Positions 34,348-44,716 of a stretch of DNA of 64,000 nucleotides are shown piece by piece. Position numbers and translations under genes: made by a program. The notes under the pieces are model-generated. The model did no database searches. It saw nothing but the letters and a program-made list of their open reading frames with translations, and had not been told where the DNA came from. The DNA is taken from positions 806,001 through 870,000 of the forward strand of contig JAWWNJ010000079.1 in the NCBI GenBank assembly GCA_037176885.1, written 5' to 3'. Each line of letters opens with the position of its first letter. The first letter of the stretch is position 1. The stretch comes from Favolaschia claudopus (lineage: Eukaryota > Basidiomycota > Agaricomycetes > Agaricales > Mycenaceae).

Positions 34348-36498
34348 TCATGCCGTCGAGCGAGAAGGTGCAAGTGCCTAGAAAAGAATGAGTACATGCT
34401 CCAACAACCAGAGGTCTACACACACCTGAGCATATGCCTCCCTCGCCTTCGCCTCGCGTATTTTCCATTTCTATCGAGCGGGTCAGCAGCTTTCTCAAGT
34501 CGTGCAGAATCTTAACGGACCTGTTTCTCCTCCTGGCCCAAAGCGCTCCAATAAGTAACGAATGTCTTCTTGGTTTCACCCGGATTGTCGAGAAGCCACT
34601 GGGTCTGGCATAAGGCGCTGAAAAACAAGTGAGTTGTATCTATGATATACATAATTAGCCTCGCACCGTGCAGTCGGCCCGTTGCTGCCCTTCTTATTCT
34701 TTTTTGCAGGAGCCGCCGAATCTTTTGCTGATGAAGATGGGGTGGGGAGAGGATTCAACAGAGCAGACGGAGAAGGAGAGAAAGACACGCCCTCCCCTGC
34801 ACTTGCATTCGCCGCCACGAGGGCTAATGCATCGAGGGGGTTGTGGCTGGGTGGGGTATCAAACGGAGAAGCCGGCGTTGAAGGAGCTGCGGTGCCAAGA
34901 GTAGATTTAGGTAGCAAGATGGTGAGGCGAGGCATGGTAGGCGGCGGCGCTGCTGCAGCGGGAGGTGGTGGAAGAGGTGCGGCTGGGATGTTGGGAGGAA
35001 GGGTCGAAGCTGGCGCTGAGGTCGATGTCGATGTCAAGGCTGCAGCGGGATGGGGAACAGATGGAGCAATCAAGGATGATGCTGGTGTCGATGCCGAGGC
35101 AGAGGGTGCGGAGGACGGGAGTGGTTTTGAAGGGCGCGAGACCACTGACACCGACGCGTAAGCGTAGTGCGATGAATCAGAGCTCTACGTACTCTTTGGT
35201 TTCCCAGCGGTAGTGCGCCTGTTAACATCCAATTAGCACGTCTTATTCGGGAAATGATCTAAAACGAACAGGGGATTTCCGAGTGTCTGCATCATTGTCA
35301 GCGCGTTGCCGGCTGCGTGTGAGGATGACTTACAACAGCGACTTTCTTGGCAGATGGTTTTGGGACGAGAGGGGCATGGTCGTCAACAAGGTCCGATTCC
35401 TCAAGACCCTCTGAGTTGTGGGTTTTTACGTGTTTGCCGGCAGTCTCGGGTGTCGTATTTTCGGATATGTTTTGTTTGCGCTTGGAGGCCTGCTGCTTAC
35501 GACGAGCTCTTGGTGGGCTGGGGGAAGTGACATCCAGTTCATCGGGTTCGGTTTTGATGGAACACTTTAGATATTTGTTGCCATGTGAGCCTTTCCAATT
35601 TGAGTATGAGTGTGTCGCAACCCAGTCAGCTTTCCAGTTATTGGAACAAAGACGTAGACTCGGGAACTTGGTTTCGAGAGACGTGTAGAACAGTGTTTTG
35701 GCATGATGACCAGCGTGGCCCCAGCCGAGTGACGCATCGGGCAACAGTTGTTGCCTCACGAGATCCGTGAAGATGTTAGCGGCTGCTGTCTTTAATCCTA
35801 CGACCTCGTCCTCCGTCGGCAACTGTCCCTTGGCGTCCTCAGCGAACAGGAAGGATGCCGGGGTGTACTTTCGTCCATCGGGAGCGGTCTTGGTACTGCC
35901 AGTCACACCATCGGATTTGAGGAGGTCGCTCCAAGTGCCGCGTTGCCAGAATTTCACGAGAGGATATTGAACTTGAGTCAAGTGGCGTAGAGACTCATCT
36001 GGACTATTCGAGACTGGGGCGGCAGAAGGAGCTTTTTGCGAAAAAGTCGATATCATTTGAAGAAAGCTGGAATTTTGATTTCTACCCGAGGCCAGTCTTT
36101 TGACGACATTCGAATCGAATGAAAGCAATACATACTTGAGAAAAGCGTTCTCGGCCTTTAACATAGAAATCTCTTGGTTTTGAAGTTGAATGCGATGCAT
36201 TAAACCGACACTGGCAGCAGGATTGGAAGCTTGGGGAGGGAGAGGCACAGAGGAATCTTGAAAGGACAACTACTCGGCGACGGGGTAGGTGAGCATTCAG
36301 AACAAGTGTAGGCAGTATATGTACCTGATTATGAGCTGGGTTGAGAAGATCTGCAAATGGAGTGTCGTGTTGCGATGTTCTTTCACCCCAGGGCAATGTC
36401 GAGTCTGAATCTGTGTATTGGAAGCCAGGCATCGAGAACGTTGAGCCGGAAGAGCTAGAGTCGTTCGAGGCGAAGCGTAGATGATCGTAAGAAGACAT
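34348..36498 (-). CDS. Transposon accessory protein with Trp-rich domain
   Basis: Eight exons (36498-36325, 36269-35334, 35286-35270, 35218-35193, 35144-34667, 34617-34521, 34470-34426 and 34377-34348) give 600 residues with phases agreeing throughout. Two of the exons are only 17 and 26 nt. An N-terminal Ser-rich part is followed by a coiled-coil-like helix (IQLQNQEISMLKAENAFLKY). A central domain is rich in Trp and His (WGHAGHHAKTLFYTSLETKF and NWKADWVATHSYSNWKG). A basic segment, a long Pro/Ala/Ser-rich linker and a conserved-looking WLLDNPGETKKTFVTYWSAL precede the end. Proteins with this central signature are common in mushroom genomes and usually lack a function label. Lying inside the transposon and on the same strand as the transposase, it is probably a co-mobilised accessory factor. 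No inactivating change was found. Confidence 0.68.
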
Positions 36499-36817
36499 TC
36501 AGAGCAAGAAGACCGCGAGCGACAGAAGAAGAGGAGAGAGGAGGAAGAGAGCTACGCGACCACGTGACAATGGACTTGGCTGATTTCTTCTCTGTCTGCA
36601 GATTCTCCGTTTCTCTTCTGGCTGCGTTAGTCAAACAAGCAACTAAATCATTGAGAAGATCCAAATAGCTTGTATGTGGAAATATGTTCATCGGGTGGCA
36701 GGTCTAGTACACGTCTACATCGTCCAGGACCATGTCCTCGTCAGACTCGTCGTGACCTGCCCAATGCGCGCCCTTCAAGAAAGGTTTCTCCATATAAAAC
36801 CAACGATCCTCAGCACT

Positions 36818-37085
36818 CACTGCATTCAGAGGCCGTCTCACCAGCCCCCTCGGCGAGATTCAGCGAGCCTTCGGCTAGCTCACCGGCCCGAAGCTAGCCG
36901 AGGCCTAGACAAAGGGAGACAAAGGGCTGATGCGAGGATCAGCGAGGAACGTGTAGCGAGGTGCCGTGAGCTTCGGCTATCCTTACGGCTAGCTGCGGCT
37001 GGTGTGCGGCTACGTCATCGCTGGCCGGCTAGCCAATGGTCACCTCGCCAGCCCCCCTCTGGCTAGACGGCGTCTGAATGCAGTG
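36818..37085. mobile_element. 268-bp MITE with CACTG ends in the last transposase exon
   Basis: Terminal inverted repeats start CACTGCATTCAGA(G/C)GCCGTCT on both ends. The insert is flanked by a 3-bp direct repeat ACT (36815-36817 and 37086-37088). Removing the insert with one ACT restores the transposase frame across ...DDES-AEDRWFYMEK. The interior is rich in AGCTAGCC/GGCTAGC palindromes. CACTG ends plus a 3-bp duplication point to a CACTA-like or PIF/Harbinger-like non-autonomous element. Confidence 0.85.
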
Positions 37086-37547
37086 ACTTTCGTCGTCCCG
37101 ATGATGCCTGTATTGTTCGTCTGGCCCCATCATCACCACAGACTCAATCTCCTGGATTTTAAAAGCCCGAACATCGGCGTCTCGTTGGTGCTGGAAAGAC
37201 CAGTAGTTTCCAAAAGAGAAATCAAGGAGATGTTTGCAGGGAGGGCCGAAAAACGAGCCGACAGCAAGGAAATGCTTCTGTTGTTCGAGTTCAAGAATGA
37301 AATAGAAATGAATGTCAACAAATTCGTTCTGTAGTGTTGCTGCATCTTCTTCGTCAGAGTCGGCCTCGCTGTCCCGTGCAACGGCATGTAACTGAGAATA
37401 CAGCGGTTCCCGAAATTCTTGCCCGGATCACAAAGTGATGTGTTTTAATTCGTAAAATCAAAAAAATGTAGTTAATTGAATTAAATCGTTTGCTCTCGCT
37501 CTACGTCCCCCTGCACTCTGTCTGCCGCCTCAAGACCTCATTGAAGC

Positions 37548-38477
37548 ATGGTGTACAAGCCCCACAGCAGCGAGGTCAAGTTCCTCGCGCTTGCAGCCCT
37601 CGAACGAGGCGTGGCAGTCCCCACCATTGAGACATTATATGGCGTGGACCGGCACAGCATTTTCCGCTGGAAGGCGCAGGTGGAATCGACATTCACTCTC
37701 GCTCGGCAGCACTCTGCAATGGTAGGGCGCCCCCGAGCTATCCCTGCGCCGCTGCTTCACGTTCTCACCCAACTTCTTGACGAAACACCGACACTTTACC
37801 TGGACGAGATTGCCGATTACTTCAGTGTTATGCATGGAGAGCTTCCGGCGATTTCGACCCTTGCTCGGGCTATTGCAGACCTCGGATACAATCGGAAAAT
37901 CATCCGCCGTATTGCTGCCCAGCGCGATGATGTACTACGCACAAACTGGATGCATTGGGTGCTTGCAAACATCACCGCAAACCAGATGGTCTTTACAGAC
38001 GAGTCTAGCAAGGATGGCAGAACATTAGCGCGACGTTATGGTTATGCACCGAGTGGTGTACGGCCCGAAGAGTTCTTTAATCATGATCGCGGGCAGCGAT
38101 GGAGCATTCTTCCCGCCCTCACGCTCGAGGGCTACCTTACTGTTCGGTTCGTCGAAGGCTCTGTTGACGGCGAAGAGTTCTTTGATTTCATTTTGAACGA
38201 GCTTGTACGTCTCCTGTTATGTGCCGCAAATTGTACTGATGTTTCTTTTAGCTTCCCAAAATGAACCCTTACCCGGGTGATCACAGTGTGCCTATAATGG
38301 ACAACTGCCGCATCCATAAGAGTGAGGCAGTACAGAAGGCCTGTGATGATAGCGGTAAATTGTGTGCTAGTTGAAATACTTAACCGATCTGAATGGTTTT
38401 CAGGTATTCTATTGATCTTTCTGCCGCCGTACTCTCCCGATTTCAACCCTTGTGCAGTAGTTCTTGTATTCCCATAG
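37548..38477 (+). pseudogene. Mariner-type DDE transposase, C-terminally truncated
   Basis: Three exons (37548-38204, 38252-38354 and 38404-38477) give 277 residues. An N-terminal helix-turn-helix region (TIETLYGVDRHSIFRWKAQV), a GRPRAIPAPLL linker and a DDE_3-type catalytic core follow. The first Asp lies in MVFTDESSKDGR and the second in PIMDNCRIHKSE. The segment FLPPYSPDFNP should be followed by the third acidic residue. Here it runs into CAVVLVFP and a stop at 38475, so the third catalytic residue and the C-terminal helix are missing. The protein should be inactive unless an unseen exon supplies them. The truncation falls just where the passenger gene's 3' side begins, suggesting that capture removed the end of the transposase. 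Confidence 0.88.
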
Positions 38478-38614
38478 CTTGGCTCCTACTATACTGATAT
38501 TGCAATTAGATGTAATTAAAAGAGTGAATCGTAAGTAAATAAAGTGTACGGAGGATAAACGAGTGGTCGAGAACAAGCAGAAAATAAAGGTCAGGAAGGG
38601 GAGCAAACGAAAGT

Positions 38615-41232
38615 CTACATGGCCGGTGGGCCACCAGCACCGGAAGCATCCGTGTCGGGATAGGGTGTATTGGAGAAGGGGGATGCCGGGAAGGACGACG
38701 AAGATGGAGCACTATTCATGAACGGCAACATCTGTCCAGCGCCATTGTGTGGGTTTGCGAAGGGAGTCATTGGCGCACTCGTATTCTGCGTGTTTGCAAA
38801 TGGAGCCGTCTGCGGGAATCCGCCGAATGCTCCGGGGAATGGAGAGCGTTGTGCGCCCATGACGGACATTAATGTCTGCATCATGAACTGTTGTTGCTGT
38901 TGCGCGGCTTGGGCGCTCTGCTGCTGCTGCAGCAGCATCTGCATAAGAAGATCATTGTTGGGGGTAGAGGGCGCAACAGAGGTCAAAGGGCCAGCAGCAG
39001 GTTGAGTCGGCTGGTGAAAATCGCGCGACTTATCCGGGCGGAATGCAGATTTGCCGATTGGCAGCGTACCCCACTGGTTGCCTTCATGCAGGACGGAGAA
39101 CACAAGTGTGTCCTGCTGGTTCTTGCCAAGGATGAAGTGCCGCCCGGAAGAATCGTCACGCGCGCATGCCTCGGTGTGTTTTGCGTCACCGCAGTGAAAC
39201 TTTCCCCCAGGATTATAGAGCTGGAACATGTGGATGCGTAGCGGCTCAAGCTTTTCGTCGAGGGTTTTCTGTATCTATTGTCAGGACTGGACAGATTCAA
39301 ATGGAAAGCAAAGCTACCTTGCCATGAATGAGCTTGGAAAGATCATTGATAGGCTCGACGCGCATGCCGAGGATGCTATCATCATCCACAGACTGCAGAG
39401 ATATTAATGTAAATTGTGCACGATTGAGAGCAACCCACGTATTGCACTTTTTTGACAGCCGGACGCGCCAGATGGAGCTCAAAGTGGATCATCTCACCGG
39501 CCTTCGACGCAATGTTGACACTCTTGATGTGTGTACGAAAGTGGTTCAGTCCGTTGTCGTCTTTGAGCGGCAGGGCAGAGCCAACTGTGCGCCCATTCTT
39601 GAAAAATTTGTACATAAAACTGGCAACATCGACTGCCTCGACAGGTGCGGCGATGGTGGTAGCAACAAGAAGGCGAAGTCCCTCAATGTCCGAGGGATCC
39701 AGAGTGGTGATAGTGGTAGGTCCGATCGGTTTCCCTTGATGTGCGACGTGCTCGACAGTCCCTCTCTTCTTGCCTGCTTTTTCCTCTGACCAGAGAAGAA
39801 CAATATAAACAGTCGCACAGTACTCCTGCTGCTCGGGCTCGGGTTCCAGCACCGGAACGGAGTTCTTCTTGGGTCGACCACGTTTTCGTTTGGGCTCGGC
39901 AGTGGGGGCGGGAGCCTTCTGCTTCTGGGCGACAACTTGCACCTCATTGTCACTGCTGTAGAGGTGGTAGTCGGCTTCGGTGCTCAAGTCAAAAAAACCC
40001 GCCTTCGTACCCTCCCTGGGACCCCTGGAACACGTCTACTTCGCTTTCGGACGACATCCGAGTGACACGGCGCTTCTTGTTGAACTGCAAGCTGCCGACT
40101 GGTGGGAATAGATCATCGAAGTCCTCCTCGGTGTCGTCCTCACTGTCTTCAGACAGCACATAACGCTTGGTGGATTTCTTCATGGGGGTGACCGCAAGAG
40201 GCCGCATCTTGGGCGGGCTACCAGTGTACCAACATCAAGGTAGATTCTCAAAATACCACTAACAGACTCACGGAGTAGAGGAACGGGCTGCAACTTTCTT
40301 CCCCTTGTCTTGTTTCCGTGCTATGGCACCGTTAGAAACCGACTGCAGTGCGGCGGCGGGAAGTTTGATGGTACTGTAGTATTTCGATCAATTCGCCCGG
40401 CCTGTGACCTGTGACACACCGGAACGAAATTTGACATTCGTCAATGGACCAAAAGCACCGTGACACGCAAAAATATTCGTCAATTGCCTTGAGAACCGAC
40501 CACTTTCCTCCACCCTTTGAGAAGATTATTAGGAGCGAAAAGAGGGCAGAAATTGATGATTTTCTGGTAATTATTCATTTTAGCAGCATTGTCGTCAAAA
40601 GCGCCTGATGGCTGGCCTCGGTTGGCTTGATTTGGTATGAAAAGCCGTCATTTTCCATGGTTCCGTGTCAACGGCGATCAGATGAAAGAATCGGCCGCAA
40701 ATTGCGCGCGGTTGAGCGCGCAGGAAGAAAAATACGCTTTTCCGGCCATTTTTTCGGGATTTTGCGACTTTTTTGTCACATTCGTCAATCGGCGCGGTGA
40801 CCTGTGACATGCACGAAAAATTTCGTCAATTCAGGTCCCTGTGACGCGTGACAGGCGAATTGATCGAAATAGTACAGTAAGTCTGCCAGGCTTCTCCTCC
40901 TCTTTGTTCTCCTCTGTGGACATCATACGAGGTCAGTGAAAGATACATTAACATTTTACAGAAGACTGGCCTTCGCTCTCGTCGCTGTCAACCTCGACAA
41001 GATTGTTTTCGTGGTCAGATGACGCGAGAGGCTTGGAGAACTGGTCATCAAGCTCGTCAATATCAGAGTCCTGGCAGCTCCCGGGTGAGGAAGGAGCCGT
41101 CTTGACGTCTCCAGGAGGGCTCCAAGAACTGTTTACAGTGTACTCAGATGCTGCAGAGACCTGTGCGGCCGCGTCTGCGAGAGTTTCAAGCGCAGCCACT
41201 TTGCGACCAGTTTTTGCTCGAGTTTGGGCCAT
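38615..41232 (-). pseudogene. Mariner passenger gene: AT-hook, Gln-rich protein, disrupted
   Basis: Exons read 41232-40960, 40913-40272 (containing the MITE), 40217-39448, 39392-39318 and 39268-38615, 640 codons before damage. The N-terminus is acidic, then RRTKRRRSLADLL, a second acidic block (LSEDSEDDTEEDFDDLF), and an AT-hook-like KRKRGRPKKN that would bind the minor groove of AT-rich DNA. A folded-looking region follows (EYCATVYIVLLW ... LHFQ-type MIHFELHLARPAVKK, DDSILGMRVEPINDLSKLI, FQLYNPGGKFHCGDAKHTEA). The C-terminus is Gln- and Pro/Phe-rich (QQQQSAQAAQQQQQF). A nuclear DNA-binding role is inferred. The family is not recognised. Lesions: a 488-bp MITE after LLY, and seven T in a row (39991-39997) where six would keep the frame. 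Confidence 0.75.
40382..40869. mobile_element. 488-bp TA-flanked MITE inside the passenger gene
   Basis: Ends TTTCGATCAATTCGCC and its reverse complement lie between TA dinucleotides (40380-40381 and 40870-40871). This fits a non-autonomous mariner-type element. The interior carries paired CCTGTGACCTGTGACAC / GTGACGCGTGACAGG motifs near the ends and no ORF. Removing it plus one TA restores an open exon across LADLLY-YYSTIKL. The third nesting level here is MITE in mariner in Tnp2-like element. Confidence 0.88.
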
Positions 41233-44200
41233 TTTCGATGCTTAGAATGATTGTGGTGGGTATTAGTTGGTAGCTGAAGGGTTGGGAACTACTGAGAATA
41301 GTGTAGAGACAGGGAATGTATTTATTTCAATTAACTACATTTTTTTGATTTTACGAATTAAAACGCATCACTTTGTGATCCTGGCAAGAATTTCGGGAAC
41401 CGCTGTATCAGCTGCAGAGGAAGCTCATGGACTGCTAAATAGCTCACCCTAGCAACCCGAGCTGTTCGTAATTTTTTTTTTGAGGCTTCCTTCCAGAAAG
41501 AACGGGCAATTTGACCATTCGGTAAACGAACCCGGGCCCAACGAATGACGCGTCTCCACAGAAAAGCCGCCTCGTCTACGTCGACATCAGAGTTTTCTTC
41601 AATGTAGCAGCGAATCGCGGCAGCTTCTACATCTGTGACATCGCGCGCGCAGGTGTCCAGCGGGCGAAATAACAGAAAGCCGTCGCCAATCACCTGTGCT
41701 CCGGCTGGTATATGGTCTTCTGTATCGGGTTCGAGGTCTGGGATAATGAATTTGAGATTATTAGTTTGTGCGCGACGGATAGCCCGTTGAGCTAGATTAG
41801 CGTAAGGGTCGGAGTGCAGCCTGATTTCACCGCCGAGGTTCCCAATTGTTCGTTCCATCGCCCACTGCGAATAGATATTCAGTGGGCCTTTGCGAATGAT
41901 CTCGCCTGGACCGTGTGTTATGGTGTGCAAGATGGGTCGGACCATGTGGAGTCGGTCGACGCGTTGTTGGTAGTACAGGGTTTCAAATTCAGTCGAAAAT
42001 TCTACCAGCAGATCCTCGGCATTCTGGAGCTCTTCTAGCGACGATTCTTCCTGGAACAGGATGTGCGCGGCACGAACGTACTTGCAGTAATGCTGGTAGT
42101 ACTCGTCCGGAAGTATTCCATACAAGAGTGCGGGGCCCATGCCGAAAAAATAGAGAAGGAACTCCCAAGCTTTGTAGCCGGAGTTAATCTTCTCTGCTGG
42201 ATTCCGAGGGGTGCGGTCGAAGGAGCCGGGGATGTAACGAGCCAGATCTGCAACAGCCTGCCTATGCAACTTCCATGTCTCTCCCGTCAAGACAACCCAG
42301 GGCCAGTTTGCTTTATCATCGCTCTTCTCACATTCGAATGTCCCCATCCAGAGCGGCATAAGGAGGTCCACGATGTTGAGGATTTGGTGCATGGAGTCGA
42401 CAGGGAATATGGTTGGAATACCTAGATTATGCTTCCGAGGAAGCCCGCTGAAAATGGTTGGTTTAGAGATCCCAGTCTCCAGGCGCCGCTTCTCGTACTG
42501 ATTCTGGTTTCTGGAACTACAGACAAGCTCGAGATTGGCTTCATAACGCTCCCGAGCATCGGCGGAGTTGAACGCCGCGAGGAGCTCGCGCAAATCGACA
42601 TCTTCATGATCGCATCCCTGAACAGCGTAGTTGTGCGGCTTACTGAGTGCGGGGTAATAATGCGAAGCGTGGGGTTTATGGCGACCTTTGAGGGGACAGA
42701 AAACTCGGCAAAAATGCTTGCCATGATGACCAACGCCACCGCTGAGTTGAGCCATTCCGGGTCCATCGGCAGTTGCCAGAGCCAGGAAAGGGTGCGAGAT
42801 CTCAATCAAGTCCGTAATGCAGTCCCAGATGCGCAGCCCATCGCGTTGGAGTGCGGAAAGATGATGCAGCCCAGGGTAAAAGAAACTGTCAAGATTCTTC
42901 GGTTTGTTTGGGCCAGGAAATATCCCGCCCGGAAGGATGGACCGCTTTCGATATCGTAGTTGAGGTGAGCGGTCGAAAACAATCCAGACATACATCCATC
43001 AGTCGGACTCTGTGGGAAAAGCTGGTGAGAGGTATACGAGCACCATGAAAGGCACAGACATACGTTTGCTGCGGTAAAGCTGTGCACCGTCCGTTGTGAG
43101 AACGAAAACCATGTCACCCTTGCGAATTTTCTCATTCAAGACGGCTTCCAGGTAGTCCGTGCCATGGAAGAAGTCTTCGTAGATGGACGGACCATTGCTG
43201 TAATCCGGGCCAAGCTCAGTCAAGATGCGCTGCGTACATGCTTCCCGATAATTCATTTCCTCTGCAGTTCCTGGCGAACGACGCAAAGCTTGCAATTGTG
43301 GTCCGAGAGGTATTGTGTGGAACTGTTGCCGTGCAGCACCTTTCTCGTCCCATCTGGATTCACCGCAGTGCGGGCAATTTTCGAGCTCCGCGAATGGGCC
43401 TGTATACGCCATACAAGATTTGATACACATGTCGCGGACGATGGAGGTGACGCCGCTCAGTTCCTCGACCAGACGCTTCGCTCGGTAGTATGAAAGCACT
43501 TCGTCTTCGGGATGGCGGCGCATGACAGCTTCTCGAACAAGGTTGTAGGTTTTTTCGGAGGCATCCGTGACAGATAGAAAGAGGTCGATGGCGAGGCGTT
43601 GGTCTGGCTCAAGAATTGGGACAGCGGACGGGGGGTTTTTCAGTCTCTCGAGAATGGCAGGGTCGAGTTCATCTGGATTATCGAGACGTGCGTTTCTTAA
43701 TAGTTCAATAAATTTCTGGGCAATGGCGATATCTGAGATTGCTGACTGGGGGATGTCAGGTGTGTCGTCTGGGTCATCGGAACGATATCCGCCGTCGCTT
43801 CCGGTATCTGGATTGCTTGGAGAGTTGCCTCGGTTGCTTCGAGCATCGTGGTCGCCATCAGGAGACGCCGAACGCGGTGAGTCAATATTGGGTGGGGTGT
43901 CGGGGGTGTTATTCTGGTCTCTCAGGTGATGTGGTGGGTCAGAGAATATATTAGGGCTAGCTGCACGGTTCACAGTGGGATCATCGAAGTCCTACAATGC
44001 GTATATTGGTTGAGGTTTTCGAAATCAAGGTGGAACAAAATAATTGAGAACGCACCATATCATAATCTCCTCCTCCCCCCGCATCAGAATCATCGTCCCC
44101 ACCATCCTGCACACCATCCGGAGAGGTCATTCTTGCGTCTTGATCCGTGTCGTCGTCGTTGTCGCTGCCGTCAATGTTTTGCGAAGAATTCGCCAGGTCC

Positions 44201-44664
44201 TGTGAGCGGGAAGTGGAAGGACCTAAGAAATTCGAGCCAACATCGTATCCAGCGCTTCGAGTATGTGTAAATGACAGGCACTAGACTCCAGCAGACAAGA
44301 CACAGACAGGATTGCGGCCCTTCGTTGCAAAATAGCTTCATTGTCTTTCGTTCGTTGCCGGTGTTTCTGGAGTGTTCTTGGTTTTACTGGTTTACCATGC
44401 ATGCCGCAGGTATGGTCGCAATAACACCACTCATATCCGTCCGGTGGCTCTTGCGTTGACGAAGAAGCCATAGCAGGGTTGGTCGTGGTACGTGTAGTAA
44501 GAGAGCGAGAGAAGTTGTCGCTGACATCAAATTTCTCAGGGCAAGTAATTTGACTTCATTACACTCAGCGAAAAAATATTGTAATTGACGGAACAGCGCT
44601 GAATATACAGGATTCGTATGCAAGCAAGACGAGCCAAGATGATGGCAAGAAAATATATGAGGAT

Positions 44665-44716
44665 CCAAGATTTCCCAGGATATCCCAAGATATCCCAAGA
44701 CGGGGTTTTCGCTGGG
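44665..44716 (-). repeat. Right terminal inverted repeat of the large transposon
   Basis: Reverse complement of 33820-33871, no mismatch. It is followed by the CCTCTTC target duplication at 44717-44723. Confidence 0.95.

Larger units (their letters stand above)
37401..41405 (+). mobile_element. 4.0-kb Tc1/mariner element carrying a second gene
   Basis: Inverted repeats of 80 bp (37401-37480 and 41326-41405), two mismatches, start CAGCGGTTCCCGAAATTC. They are flanked by TA on both sides (37399-37400 and 41406-41407), as expected for Tc1/mariner. The element sits in an intron of the large transposon's transposase gene, close to its branch site (CTGAT). It contains a mariner transposase gene (37548-38477, +) and, on the other strand, a 640-codon AT-hook gene (38615-41232). 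A single-gene mariner is normally 1.3-2.5 kb, so this one is enlarged by passenger DNA plus a nested 488-bp MITE. Confidence 0.92.
36704..44471 (-). pseudogene. Tnp2-like transposase, interrupted by mariner, MITE and nonsense codon
   Basis: Exons: 44471-44282 (or -44297), 44222-44056, 43991-43064, 43009-41448, then 37391-37086 plus 36814-36704 once insertions are removed, 1,087 codons in all. The N-terminus has a Cys/His cluster (CYCDHTCGMHGKP). A CPHCGESRWD motif, TTDGAQLYRSK, PGPNKPKNLDSF, ATADGPGMAQLSG and VDSMHQILNIVDLL follow, the pattern of agaricomycete Tnp2-like transposases. The C-terminal piece (FVDIHFYFILELEQQKHFLA to WFYMEKPFLKG) lies beyond the mariner. Three lesions are visible: TGA at 42999-43001 where relatives have Cys in SDCW; a 4,005-bp mariner inside the last intron (donor 41447, acceptor 37392); and a 268-bp MITE in the last exon. 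The copy cannot make full transposase. Confidence 0.85.
33820..44716 (-). mobile_element. 10.9-kb Tnp2-like DNA transposon with 52-bp perfect TIRs and nested insertions
   Basis: The ends are perfect 52-bp inverted repeats (33820-33871 and 44665-44716) beginning CCCAGCGAAAACCCCGTC. They contain repeated TTGGGATATC units, and more copies of this motif lie just inside the left end (33896-33955). CCTCTTC is duplicated on both sides (33813-33819 and 44717-44723; an 8-bp reading is possible because of a shared C). The unoccupied site, GTTAGTCCTCTTCCTCTCC, is at 61234-61252 in duplication copy B, which proves the insertion. It encodes a transposase gene (36704-44471) and an accessory gene (34348-36498), both minus. 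Removing the nested mariner and MITE leaves about 6.6 kb. A 7-8 bp target duplication is unlike classical CACTA elements (2-3 bp) and closer to KDZ-type elements (8 bp), so the superfamily is open. Confidence 0.93.
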
